From contig JAFEUB010001017.1 of the NCBI GenBank assembly GCA_024529925.1, forward strand, positions 1-64,000: a DNA stretch of 64,000 bases, read 5' to 3'. Numbering within the stretch: position 1 is the first letter of the stretch; the number at the start of each line of letters is the position of its first letter. The notes beneath the pieces were generated by a model. The model did not search any database, was not told where the DNA came from, and saw nothing but the letters and a program-made list of their open reading frames with translations. Position numbers and translations under genes: made by a program. Below, in pieces: positions 12,737 to 24,814 of this stretch. Origin of the DNA: Ophthalmolycus amberensis (taxonomy: Eukaryota > Chordata > Actinopteri > Perciformes > Zoarcidae).

Positions 12737-13624
12737 AGGGATCTTGATGTCTTCAGGATGGGTTGGGATAATCATCCTTTAAGGACAGAGCAAAATCTGT
12801 CCCCACAACAACTGTGGACAATCGGACTCCTCCAGAATCCTGTTAATGCTCCAGACCTGGCAGAGGTAGCAAATCTAAGTTATTTTTAAGCAAACATAGT
12901 ATTATACATTTATAGTTTTGACCAGTGTTTCTACTTCATAGAATAGCAAAGCTCACACCATTTCCTTGAATTTATTTTAGACACAAGCATTGTGCATAAA
13001 ACAGCTTTTCAACACTGTAAAGGAAGCCCTCAAAACTTATACCATGAAAAAACATCTAGGTACAACTGAATTTAGTTTACTTTAGATTACACTACCAATT
13101 ATAATTTGGGGTAAGAAAATTGAATATTGCTTAATAACAGATGTGTCAAAGTTTTTTTCAATCACCAACGTCAAATTAATGAAAGAGATAACAGAACAAA
13201 AATGTGTTCAAATGCTGATCAGGGCTTGTATCTCTTTGTTCACATTAAAACTAATTAAATGATACTATGTTGATACTTGCATCAGCATAGTATCAGTTAT
13301 GTTCACATGTTGATCTATTTAAAATCTGCTTACCTTTATAGTTTTACTTTATGTCCTCTGATTTCTATGTGACAAATGTTTAATGAAGAAATCTGCTTTT
13401 TTTTCTTAATGAAGGAAATCGAGGATGCAGATCTTGATTTCAACAGTGCCAGTGAGCAAAATGCGACCAGTTCTGGAGTGATTCTTCCACCCATTGCATG
13501 TCCCCTATGTGAGGAGGATATGGCACCCCTTAGGGCCGCTATTGATGTTGCTAGACCATCTGAGTCCTACGGCCGAGACATTTATTTAGCTGTATTGAAC
13601 TGTGTACTAACTCATGTATCATAA
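12737..13624 (+). pseudogene. C-terminal exons of an integrase-like transposase
   Basis: Three coding blocks are seen: 12737-12865 (begins RDLDVFRMGWDNHPLRTE, then SPQQLW), 12981-13059 (TQALCIKQLFNTVKEALK), and about 13412-13624, ending at TAA (contains PLCEEDMAPL and SYGRDIYLAVL). The pattern 'DVFRxGWxNHPxRTExxxxPxQLW' and the final 'GxDIYxxVL' block are those of the C-terminal part of integrase-core (rve-like) proteins abundant in fish genomes. The DDE catalytic exons are absent; the sequence upstream is the copied arm. The 13059 donor (phase 1) does not match the phase of the last block, so splicing may be broken. An AATAAA follows at 13742. Confidence 0.65.
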
Positions 13625-13974
13625 ATGCAAACGTTGTGTTTCAAGGGTTTTACCACTTTAACACCAACAAGTATACAATGAATGTGTTTTAAATGTTTAT
13701 TTGTTGTGACTGGCAACAGTGAAGCCACATGTAAAAAGAAGAATAAATCGTATAAAATCTTTTTTTAATTCCAAACCTTAACATTTTGTTCTCTTTTATA
13801 AACATTCAACACAATTTTTGTGTGTACGGAACTCATTTTTCAAAACAAGTATTTTTAAATATTACAATTAAATACTTTTCTTTTCTCAGAACATGAGAGT
13901 ATTAAAACAGCAGTTTTTGCTAAACATGAACGGAGGCAAAAAAAAAAAAATGGAGGGTAGAGAGAGACAATTGT

Positions 13975-16161
13975 CTACACATTGTGAAATTCCTGCCCGA
14001 GATGAAAAGCCTCCATCATTACCTTTTTGAACTCGACATATGACCTCATATGTCGTACGGGTAGTGCAATTGTCTTTGTACATGCTGAGACGACAGGGTA
14101 ACAGATGCTGTGATGCCCAAAGTCTGCACTGCAGTCGTGGTTAAATCTGAGCATCACAGCAAAATCCTTCTTCTCGGATGGGAGAAGTGGGATGTGACCT
14201 TGGCCCGTGATCCACTGCAGAAACCTTGCAGGTGTGATGGACCGTGGGCCGTCTTCGTCCTCTTCATGATCTTCAGCTATGAAGCAAAGAGAAGAAAAAA
14301 ATAAAGTTATGTGACAGTTTAAAATGTAGTTTTCCTTTTTTACTGCAATGCAGGTCTTTAGATTTAAAGAAGTGAAATAAACAGAGGTACTCTCGGTCAC
14401 AGAAGAACAGCTGATCCAAAACAAATGTAATCAAATGTGTGTGATTTCCTGAGGTTTGGAGATATTCGACTATTTCGGCCAAGCACAATGGTTATAAATG
14501 GCATTCTGTGTTAACATTAAGTCTTTTTACATAGAATGGAGATATAGATTGGCCTTTGTAAAAGTTCTCATTAAGAACTAGAGGTTTCGGAAAAAAAATT
14601 CTCATTTGTATGTATAATGTCTGTGCAGTTGTGGAGTGTAACTAATTTCATTTACTAACTTCACTTAAGTACTATTTAAAAGTACTTGTACTTTACTTCA
14701 GTATTTGCATTCCATGCTACTTTATACTTCTACTCAACTATTTCAGAGGGAAATCTTGTACGTTTTACTCCACAACATTCATTGAGAGCTTTAGTTACTG
14801 GTTACTTTGCAGATTTAGATTATCAATACACATTACTAAAATTAACTAAACTAACTCTTGAACATGGAGGGCCAAAATCTGCAAAGGCAAACTCACTTTG
14901 CACGTTTGGCATTGTGCTTTTGGCATACTTTTGAATTCAATGGCATCTGGAGGTAACGGATTTACATCAAACTCATGTTGCAGAGGCACAATAAACAGGG
15001 TGTTTCTCCCTGACCCTGTAACACTGCGAATTAGGGTCCCAGTGTATCCATGAGAATCAGGAGGAATCATTATCAGTCTCCTTTTACCCTGCCCGCCTGT
15101 AAATGCAACATTGTTTAGATCAGTTGTGTTTGTTTGGGCTACTTATTTGAATGGCAATGTATTACAATGGAATTTATATAACAAGTTTTCTCTACCTGCA
15201 GCCTTGTAGAGTAGCCATCCTCCTGTCAGCCCCTGCATCTTAGGATACTCATCTTGTAGTAGTCTGAAGAACTAAAAGAACAATAACATAGGGACTAAGT
15301 GATGGCTACATGCTTGAAGAAAAGCCAAACACTAGGATGAAGTTGCATGTTTCAAATATAAACAATTGTGCAATTTGTAACTAGTACGTTTTCTTTATGC
15401 AATACCTCTTCATGGCCCATATCCCTGGACATGTTGAGATGTCTTTTTCCAAGTCCTGCCTGGGCAAGGTCAAACTCTTCAGAGGAGGTTGGGGTTGTCT
15501 CTGCATTAATGTTCAACAGGTATGCATAGAAACTAAAAGGCCTCCAGGTCTTTGTGGATGCTGTGCCACAGGTCTTTAGACTCTGCATCATTCGCTTTCC
15601 ATGGTTACTTTTTCTTGTGAAAAACCCAGGGAAAGATCTACATGATTAAAAAAAACAATTTGATTAAAATATGATGAATATACATATGAACTTGTCAAAC
15701 CTACCATTAAATTAACATGAAAAATGAAATTCCATAAAAACTAAAACCTGGCCATGTCCTGTTCTACAGAAGACGATGGCTCTTGCTGCGTTCTTCCTTG
15801 CTCTTGCTGTCCCTGAGAGAGGTTCTGTGCGAGCACATTTATAAGGCTCTGTGCAGCTGCAGCCACTGTCGAATTATAGTCGACATTCTGTTCCGAAAGA
15901 CACCACACATTGAAGGACTTGCGCTGGTCAGTGTAAGGAGGGAACAATTCACAAACACAAGCTAACAGCATTAAGCTAGTTGCTTAATTTCTAGCTTTGG
16001 CGAAATCCCCACTTAAATAAATCTTCTCCCTTTATGTATGACGCTATCTTACAATCATCATTATAATATTTAGGATAATTTCTAGTATCTATAAAAAAAT
16101 TAATTCGATTTCTTACCTGCGCGCTGGCGCCAGCAGGCGGTCCAGGTGGAGCGGACGCCAT
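13975..16161 (-). pseudogene. Transposon-borne HECT-type E3 ubiquitin ligase-like gene, internally disrupted
   Basis: Exons on the minus strand: 16161-16117 (MASAPPGPPAGASAQ), 15923-15748, 15637-15406, 15271-15196, 15096-14856, and the terminal block 14276-13975. Phases agree from exon 1 to exon 5. Exons 4-5 contain GGWLLYKAA, RSVTGSGRNTLFIVPLQ and MPKAQC..C, a block typical of fish proteins labelled 'G2/M phase-specific E3 ubiquitin ligase-like'. The last block (ITPARFLQWITGQG, SACTKTIALPV) matches the end of a HECT C-lobe, the Cys of SACTK being at the catalytic position. Most of the HECT N-lobe is missing: a teleost repeat (14637-14850) abuts exon 5 at 14856. A ligase function for this copy is unlikely. 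Confidence 0.65.
14637..14850. repeat. Teleost interspersed repeat inserted in the HECT gene
   Basis: Contains 'aagtacttgtactttact', 'catgctactttatacttct' and 'gttactggttactttgcag'. It is related to 4146-4290 and lies where the HECT N-lobe exons should follow exon 5. Confidence 0.65.
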
Positions 16162-16874
16162 CACAAGGATACTACGCTGCGTTCACAGTGGTGTGTGGAA
16201 GTGCGAAACGTCAGATATTAAAGTGTGGTAGTTGAACGGCCCAATATGGCATAGTGTATTGCTCTTTTACTGTGATTCGTCCCAAGTAGAGGCTAAAACA
16301 GCTTGCTAAACAGAATTTTGGCACTAGCGTAATTTTTTTTACTTTCAATCACGTGAATATGGTGTATAGAAAGTGTTGAATCATAATTCTCGCGGTGCCC
16401 ACGTTACCTGAAGGCAACGTGGTTGAGGAACTCCTCAGCCCTCGTTGTTATGCTGTCACTCATGATGACACGCCCCTCTCAGTTGATACCACGCCCCCCA
16501 CGTTAGATCTAGGTCAAAAGTCTGAACTGAAAAAAACGACCTGAACTGAAAAAAAAAAACCTGAACGTGAAAAAAAAAAACCTGAACGTGAAAAAAAGAT
16601 TTGAAACCCAAAAAAAAAAGATTTGAATCTGAAAATATAAAATCTGAAACTGAAAAATATAAGAACTCAAATATTCAAAATATATATGAACGTGAAAACT
16701 GAAAAAAAAAAATGTATTCGAAAAAATTCCAGAAGTGAATCAAAATTATATTCAACCCAAAAAAACTTTTGATTCACTTATTTTTATTTTGAATACATTG
16801 CTGTATTTTGGCACTTTCAGGTTCACATTTGTTTTTCAAGTGAACGAAACTTTTGACCTGGATTTAGCTCCATA
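15835..16874 (-). repeat. Right inverted arm of the transposon
   Basis: Reverse complement of 11432-12468, differing at only a few places visible by eye. It carries the first exon (16161-16117) and the first part of exon 2 of the HECT-like gene, here continuous with the rest of that gene. Confidence 0.85.
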
Positions 16875-16880
16875 GGCTTA

Positions 16881-17104
16881 CTGTGATTGACAGGTCGCTG
16901 GCCCTCCCAGAGCCATATACAGCGTCTCTATGTCACTCCTCCGCATTCCAAATATTGTAACTTCCGTTCAAAAAACCAACATGGCGACGGCCGTAGTCCC
17001 AGATCCCGACGGCAAAATTGCTGAACTCGAGGCTTCATAACGTCAGTCCACAAACCAATGGGTGACGTCACGATGACTACGTCCACTTCCTGAATACACT
17101 CTAT
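16881..17104 (+). repeat. Right half of the interspersed repeat split by the transposon
   Basis: Continues the repeat broken at 11431, with 'gtgattgacagg', an 'aacatggcgacggcc' block and 'ccaatgggtgacgtcacg'. These blocks are widespread in teleost genomes. Confidence 0.6.
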
Positions 17105-20100
17105 GCTTATAATACTTTACTTTTGCCAGGTAACTTTCACACTTAACTAACGCCGCGTGCATTCGTTACATAACAAAAGCACTTATTTTAGTAACAAACC
17201 ACGAGCCGAAACAGGTTCTGCACTGCAGGCGCACTCATCTCTCATGTTAGAGAACACGTTGACCAAAACATATGCACATGGTTTGCAGGTGTTTGATGAC
17301 ATTTATTCAGTGGCGGCTGGTCAATAGAGGACAATGGGGCATGGCCCCACCTTGAGCCACACAACAACAAACAAAAAATTATAATAATAATAAATTATAC
17401 AAATTGTCAATATTTGTGTTTTTGAACTGTGGAATGTACCCAGTAATATGTTAAAATGTGATTTCTGCACAAAATATATGCTTTTCCTGCTGTCCTCTCC
17501 GCCTGTGTGCACGACACACAGACGGATGAGGAACCTGTCAATCTCGGAATCCATCACATATCGGTCTGATGACAGATGAGCCTTTAGAGGTGAGGGGCCA
17601 TACTTCTGGGGTTCTGGTGTAGCCAGATGATATCCGGGCCAAGACTTCCTTGTCCGTGCGCTGCTTATTCTTAGCAGTCCGATTAGAAACTTGAGAAGCG
17701 AGGTTGGAGTTGAGAGACGACGTGTAAGTAGCCAGTTAACAAGCTCATTTTAAACCAATAAAAAAGCGAAATTATCGGCAGACGATAGCCGGTGGGTTCC
17801 CAGATTGCATTGCGGCCAATGTGTTCCTCCTCTTTTGACTGTTTTGACCTGCATTCAACCAAAGCCTGCTCCAACGTGTTTAGTCGATACTACTCGGACT
17901 ACAAACCAGAATCCAGAACGCTTTCAATGCCTAAAACTTTGTTCTGTCGCCTACAGATGTATGTGAATACAGAATCTGTTTATAGACGTTATTACTACTT
18001 TTACTTGAATATAAAATCTGAGTGAGTCTTCCACCACTGCCGTATTGTTCTGGAGCTCTGGACCGTATCACTGTGTCCTCATCAGTAGATTGCGTTTGCT
18101 CCGTTGCCATGGAAAATGTAGAGGTTCAGACTTCCCCTGATTCGTGAGCACTTTCAGGACCTTGACTTTGAAATGATTACCTCGACAGTTCATTCTTGAC
18201 CAGGGAAACGGAAGGCGTGACCTCAAGGTCCCCTCGTGCCTGATTTATACCATTACGGCTGTTCGCCTATTGCGTTCTGTGCGGAACCCTCTCGCGCACG
18301 CCAGGCATACATATGCACCGCGGTGAAATCTGGTAGCATGGAATCCCTTTTTTGATGTGGACCTGTGGTTTTCAAGGCGGTCTTTGTTTTTTGGTTGTTT
18401 TTTTCTGATAGGCGTAATTCAATAGTACCAAATAAATTTGGCCCAATGCATCTCCGTGGCAGTCATCTCCGTGACTGCACACTCATCTCAGATTCCATTG
18501 TTGGCCGCAGGTGCAGGCTGTTAAATCCACTGCACATACACTCAACCTCTAAATGTTGGCCGGGGTGGAGAGAGTAGAGCTGGGACTCATCTGGTCCATC
18601 TCTCACTCTCCATTTGTTCTTTTTTCTCTCTCTTTTTTTTTAAACACACACTCTTGAATTAGAGAGCGTTAAGAGTGCTGGGTCAGGTACAGAGCAGGGG
18701 TCCCTGGAGCTGTTTAGCAGTTAAGTGGCCATAATGCATTGAGTGTAAAGTGACTGGGATTGAGGGGGCTTAGCCGTGGCTCTCCGCCTCGTTCTTAGAA
18801 AGTGCTCAGAGGATGCTAATCCCAGCCGGATTTGTGGCACTCATTCACAAACTGCTTGACTTCTGCAGCTCTCGGTCTACCTCTCTGGCCCATTTCTCTC
18901 TGTTTCTGTCTGTCTCTCTCCATCTACCTGTCTTTCAAGTCTCTACTCACCGCCTGTCTCTCGTCTGCCTTTTACCACCAAAGTCTCCCTCGCACTTTCA
19001 TGTCCCCGGCTCATCCTAAAGATCTCGGGTCTCTTTTGATGTCTCTCGGCGGGCGCCTCGTGAAACCAGCCACCCCTTGAAAGTTGTGTGCTCGCCACCC
19101 TCGCCCTACATTTTACCGAATGCACGCTCGTCTGCTGTGAGTGAGCACAGTCGGTTGGAGGGGAGACAGACAACTGCAGTGCTTCACTATCGGGGGTGTG
19201 GGAGATGTCTGGAGATCCCACTCACTCTGCACTTACATGTCTGCTCGTGTTTGCGGTGCATTCTCACAGATGTGTGAATCACAAGTCGCTCGTGTTACGG
19301 CCGTGAAATGTGTACAGTAAATGCAGAAATGCTGTGTGTGTGTCTGTGCATTCATGTGCAAACTAAATACTAATAATAAACCCGTACTGTACTTTGTCGT
19401 ATGTGCAGCAGTGCATGTCTGTATGTTTGCATACTCAAAGAGGTAGTCTGCACGATATACACAAAAGTGTGTATATATATATGTGTGTGTGATTGCACAG
19501 GGCTGGGCGCAGTGAGTGTGTGTGTGTTTGTGCGCTCCAGCACACGCACAGCTTATGTAACGCCAAGGCATGTTATAACTCCACTGCGCCTGCTATGTGT
19601 AGGTGCTGGCTTGTACGCGTTCGCCCCGTTGTGTGTAACTATGGCAAGTGTACCCACTCGCCTGTCTGTGCGTTTGCGTGTGTGTGCGCTCGTGCCAGGC
19701 AGACTGCATTTCCGCAACCAGCCAGCTCTGTATCATCATTGACCAAACTCGCCATCTGTGCCTGTAAACTATAGAAACAGCGAGTCGCACTGCTACACAG
19801 CAATCCACACACACATTAGTGTGTTTCGGAATAACAGCGGATTGCCACTGTGTTGTGTGCGCGTGTGTGTGTCTTGTCTGTCTGTCTGTGTATGTCTGTG
19901 TTCGAGCACTCATGCGTGTCTAACTCAGCCTGTTTGCATGTTTGTCTCGTGTTCTTCGTCAGTGTGTAACAGCATGTGCACGTGCACAGTGTGTGCACGT
20001 GCACAGTGTGTGCACGTGCACAGTGTGTGCACGTGCACAGTGTGTGCACGTGCAGGGAAGGCCCACAGTGTAAGTGGGTGACTCTCTTAGGACCCCTAAT

Positions 20101-20190
20101 CCCATGTTTGGACCAAATTTACTCACTGGGGTTTCACTCTTCCTGTTCGGCCAAGCTGATGGCAACAAGCATTAATGACCTCACCGCAGC
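17105..20190. other. Intergenic sequence upstream of cic, no gene seen
   Basis: No recognisable coding exon on either strand. The part from 19300 to 19960 is TG/CA-rich low-complexity DNA, and all long frames there follow the dinucleotide runs. An E-box minisatellite (19973-20053) sits at its right end. Confidence 0.5.
19973..20053. repeat. 17-bp minisatellite with five CACGTG E-boxes
   Basis: The unit CACGTGCACAGTGTGTG is repeated head to tail about 4.7 times. Each unit contains the palindromic E-box CACGTG, giving five in 80 bp, about 150 bp upstream of the first CCAAT box of the cic promoter. Confidence 0.9.
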
Positions 20191-21221
20191 ATTCGGTCAT
20201 TGGCCTGCAGAACCCGGGCCTCACGGCCAATCACACGCTGCTCCGGTGACGTATAGCCAGCCAGCGGCTGTCCTGATTGGCGGGGGAAGGCGGGACTAAG
20301 GGACGCCGTGTAGAAGGCGCTGTGTAGAGCGCCTTCTGATTAGCTGGGAGGGAGGGAGAGAGTGAGTGAGTTTGTGAGAGGGATGGAGAGGAAGAAAGCA
20401 TGAGAATTTGGGAGTTGGTGTTCTCTGCGGTTCCCCTGAAACTACACTCAACCTGTGGCTCACGTGGATCATAGTGGAGACGCCGCTGCCATGCATACAG
20501 ATGAATAGATAGCTCACAGAGAGTTGTCTGCTCTTATTAAAGCTGTGATATAAAAGTGTGAGCTGTAGTTATAATACGCGAGACAGCTTGGGACATGACA
20601 TATTGATCTATATTAAATTTGATAATGTCACGTCAGTGTGTTTATTCTATCGAAACAAGCCCAACCCGTTAAAAAAAAAAAGAAGACAGACACCGTCTCC
20701 TCGGTCTACGCGCGTTTCCCGTGTTTGTAGACAAATGAAGAGGGGATGAAAAGAATGAAGAAAGAAAGAGAGAGAGAAAGATCTCAATCCCGTCCTGCGT
20801 GCCCGACAAAGTCGCAGACATGCCCACATAGGAGCCCCATTGGCCACCGCAGCCTCGCTCTCCCAACAGCTGTTCTGTGTTTTCCCACACTCAGATTGGC
20901 CGCGGAGCGCCGCCGATCAAATTTACTTTGACGCGGGGCTCCGCCTCTGCTCCCCTTACGCGGGATCCCATTGGCTACTGTACGCGTTCGTGCCCCGCGA
21001 TTGGCCGCGCGGGCTGGTTGTCAAGGCTTCGTGGCTTCATTCACCATTTTGCGACTGTAGTGTAGAATGTACAGGGGCAGTAGTTTTTTCCTCCTTTTAA
21101 GTTGCTTTGCCGGAGAAACATGAAGCGCCGCTAATTGGCAGCTGCGGACGACCGGCCGACCTGCCCTATTTTACCCGGCGGACTCACCAGATAACCACAC
21201 TGGGGTGCTACATTAGCTCGG
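20190..21221 (+). promoter_or_regulatory. cic: Probable cic promoter and noncoding first exon
   Basis: CpG-rich by local standards, with eight CCAAT/ATTGG boxes at 20199, 20227, 20276, 20839, 20895, 20970, 21000 and 21134. A consensus splice donor (GG|GTGAGT at 21222) ends a likely noncoding first exon; the next acceptor that suits is at 24814, ahead of the cic start codon. A CIC-type octamer in reverse orientation (TTCATTCA) lies at 21036-21043. The transcription start cannot be placed exactly. Confidence 0.55.
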
Positions 21222-23164
21222 GTGAGTATAAGCTGCCCACAAATCTGTCTCCTGCAGCACTGCAGTGGGGCTTGTTGTGCTCTCGCCGAGCCGCTATCGC
21301 TGTTCTTGTTTACCGTGGCCATAATCAGTATTAGCAGTTGAGCTGTTCACCATATTTCTTCCCGATATGTGGGTAAAGCCCACGGAGAGGAGTGGAAGGG
21401 CGGATTGTGTGTCTTCTGCGAAAAAAAAAGGGAGCGGTGCCGATAGACATAGTGAGCTTGAAACTTTTCCACTAGAAATAAATTAAACGCCATAACTGCC
21501 GTCGGACTTCCTAGAAACAACTGTTATTCCTCCTGCGTTGTATCGAAACCTCGAAAAGTCCCTTGTCATTCCCTCCTCCTCTGTCTGTGTTACATATTTT
21601 CTTCCTCTTTTTTTCCACGAATCAACGTGGCTGTTTGAATTAACGTGTTTTTGAAGCGGCTCGAGGGCCTTCTCCTTTGGACTAGTTCACACATTGACAC
21701 TTTCCCCTTCTTTGTATCTCGGTCGCAATAACGCAAATAACGACGAGGGTCACCACAAAGTTATCCGGCTAGTTTTAGCTACCCTTTCAGACGACTGTCA
21801 CTTTCGGATGGGCCAAAACGGCCGACTTGTGTCCGCTGTTTTGTCGTTGTGTTGTGACCGTGGAGCGGATCGACAAAGTTAACGCGTTCATCTGTTTGGG
21901 ACCTTTCACGCTGTCACGCAACACGGGGAGTGCGGCCGTATTACACGGTATTAAGTGGTTAATATGCCCGTTAAACCGGTTATTTCCCGGTGACAGTGAG
22001 TTGAGGATTTCCAAGCGGCCTTGTGTCTCTCTCTGTGTGTGTGTGTGTTGGTGTGTGTGTGTGAGTGTGTGTGTGTGTGTGTGTGTAGTTGAGGCCTGGT
22101 CGCTGCACGCCACGGCCTGCTGTGTTGTAGAGTAAAAGCTGGTAGTACTCGCGGTACTACGAGGGCTTGACACATACACGGTATCCAGATAAAGCAGAGG
22201 TGACGACATCACCTCCTGTAGTTTTATAACTTGTGCTTTGCACCTTGTGTGGAGAAGTTAGATGCTGTTATCTGCTCTGGTGAATACATTTATACTGGCC
22301 TCTCCTTAATAAAGCACCGTAGTGATCCTGTTATACACTTTTAAAGAGGGGCTCTGCAATTGACACAACTTTTGAATATGCAGTTTGGCGCGGGGTTAGA
22401 AATGTACCATTAAAATAAAAAAGATTTAGCATCTCCACAGGAGGTCAAACCATACCGTAAAGGACCGAAAGGTCTGGCAAATTTTAGATAGTGAATTACA
22501 GTGAATGTATGGCAAGGTTGGCAAAAACAATGTGTGGAGGGCATATGCAGTTGTATAGCATAAAGATGATCAAGTTAACACACTTAATATCCAATATTAT
22601 AATCTTTTGCATTTCACCTCAGCTGTTATTAGTTTGTCGTAGCCCAGTTGCGGTTTTAAAGGCGGCAGTTCCATGTTTTTGTCACCACGCATGTCTCGCT
22701 TCAGCTCGATTTCTACCATTTATTTGTGTATAAGAGAAGGTAAACACCATTTCTGCAAATAAAATATGGCCAAACTAGCCAATCTGCAGGTCGTGTATAC
22801 CCGATGAGCAGATAGCGCTCCGCTTTGATCGCTGCACATGAAACATAGGAGGCCTACTATAGCTCCCATATGGGCTTCCTTGCTCTGTGTTGCACTGCGG
22901 GGCGAGTGAGTTGCGTCAGTTTGTCTTTAAGCTGTTATCACCAGGCCCATGACTCTGACACCAGCTGTTGTACACGGCGCACTACTGAGTAAACACACGT
23001 AGCATACCTCTATCGTGACCAAGTAAGGCCGGCTGCCAAATTATTTTATGATGGCTGCTCTGTGGCTGTCTGTCCTAAATAGGGATTTGCATAGAGCACA
23101 GTGACGGCTATTAGCTCCCTGGCTCTCTGTCTGCACTCCTAACTATCATCACATAGATGTTTGC

Positions 23165-23196
<32 letters not shown>

Positions 23197-24220
23197 TGTG
23201 GCCTTGAGACAGGCGGCCCTTATCTCTGAAAATGGATTTCTCTCAAGCCAATATGATGTGGCAGATATTAAGAGGACCTGAATGAATGCGCAGACAAACA
23301 GGGAGGCAACAGAAGGGAAAAGAGACGGAGGGGGAAGAGACTGGTTGGAGGATGGATGGAGAGCCGGGGACGGACAGGCAGACATGGAAGTTAACAGACA
23401 GTCAAACAGCCACTGACAAGTAGACATAGCGGTGGATAATAGACATCAATCCAGAACATTTTCACAGTCAATATTGGAGTGAGAATTTTTCAGAGAAGCT
23501 GACAGAGCAGTTGGGGGGGGGGGGGGTTTGATTCTCACTCTTTTACGCGTGTTGTTAACGTCTTTCTGGCGCTCGCAGCTCTGTGGAGACTCTTGTGTTG
23601 GAAGAAACGAGGCAGAGCACACAGCACCTAGTACCCGAGGCAAGTCCCGCGCGTATCAGCCACACGGAAAACAAACCAGTTAAATGACAACAGTCTCCCG
23701 TTCAACAAGTCGGCAAAATCAATCTGTTTTACTTTCTAAACGGGGGCAGAGGTGTGAATGAGTTCGCTGTGGAATGGGAGATATTCTGAATGACTCTGGC
23801 ATGGCTAGCAGCGATGCTGAACGACTCTGGTGCGGAATGACAATTAATCGTAACAACTCTGCTTTTTCTCGGTTACTGCAGCACAAAATGAGGATAGAGA
23901 CTTAAGTGGAAGGAGAGGAGAGAAAAGGACAGATGAAGAGGTAGGAATCAATATCAGAGAGAGAAGAGAGAAGACAGTCAGGGGATAAGAATGAAAGTGT
24001 AATAGTAGCAAAGAGAGAAGGAGGAATAAAGTAACGGGAAGTTAGGTAATGGTCTTCCACAGGAAATGGAGTTTGTAGGGGCGGATTGACTCTGCTTTGA
24101 AATACATAGATAAAGGTCGCCACAGAGAGAGAGGGAGAGAGAGAGAGAGAAGAAGGGTTTCAATATGCGAGCGAACAAGGAATTCCCCCGCCTCTACTGC
24201 CCCGGCCAAGAAGTAGTGTG

Positions 24221-24274
<54 letters not shown>

Positions 24275-24814
24275 AGAGAGTGTGTGTGCGTGCAGAAAGG
24301 CTTGTCTGGGCAAATTGCAAAGTGCTCCTCACTATTTCCATACTGTGTTGTGAGCCTACTTAGTGTTTACCCTACAATATGGCCTCCTGTTTTCAATATG
24401 TACCTGGTATGGATGCAGGCCTTTGTGTAATGTGAGTAGAACCTGTTATGTAATGAATTAATGTGTAATGCATTTGTAGATGAGTCATTTTCATTACTAC
24501 TCTCGTACGATGGTGCATCGTTTAGCGCAGAATACTTTTTTTTAGAATTAATGTTCATATTTAACTGGTTATTACTGGTTATTTTTTATGATCATTTTTG
24601 TGTGATCATAAAGTCCCACTTTGCTGTGCTTTCATTTTGAATTACTTTCATGTCTCTTTAATGTCTTCACAGATGTTTGATTTTGATCCAATCAGTCACT
24701 TTTGCACTCAAAGCCATGCAGTTGGTAGCTATCTGTCGTGGTGAATGGGCTTTTTGAATTTCTGAACGTGTTAGCCACATGAGTAACCCGCGCTCCCTGT
24801 TCCCTTTCTTTCAG
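21222..24814 (+). other. cic: 5' UTR intron of cic (inferred)
   Basis: Runs from the GTGAGT donor at 21222 to the polypyrimidine-AG acceptor at 24805-24814. It holds GT microsatellites (22033-22086, 23164-23200, 24220-24271), a purine-rich GA stretch (23880-24150) and a CIC-type octamer TGAATGAA at 23279-23286. No coding exon is recognised. Confidence 0.45.
24220..24271. repeat. (GT)n microsatellite
   Basis: GT dinucleotides with a single TTTG interruption. Confidence 0.9.

Larger units (their letters stand above)
11432..16874. mobile_element. 5.4-kb DNA transposon with 1-kb inverted arms, integrase-like and HECT-like gene remnants
   Basis: The ends are TATGGAGC...GCTCCATA, flanked by the direct repeat GGCTTA at 11426-11431 and 16875-16880, a perfect 6-bp target duplication. 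Arms 11432-12468 and 15835-16874 are near-identical reverse complements; both contain the same 45-bp first exon. The 3.4-kb centre carries the last exons of an integrase-like transposase (+ strand) and a HECT-type E3 gene (- strand), arranged tail to tail. The transposase lacks its catalytic N-terminal part, so this copy should be nonautonomous. The integrase-like tail and 6-bp duplication suggest an integrase-related (DDE) superfamily; I do not assign a Repbase name. Confidence 0.85.

Noticed and set aside
19976..20053. Possible CRISPR-like regular repeat
   Set aside because: Units are contiguous without spacers; it is a minisatellite in a vertebrate genome.
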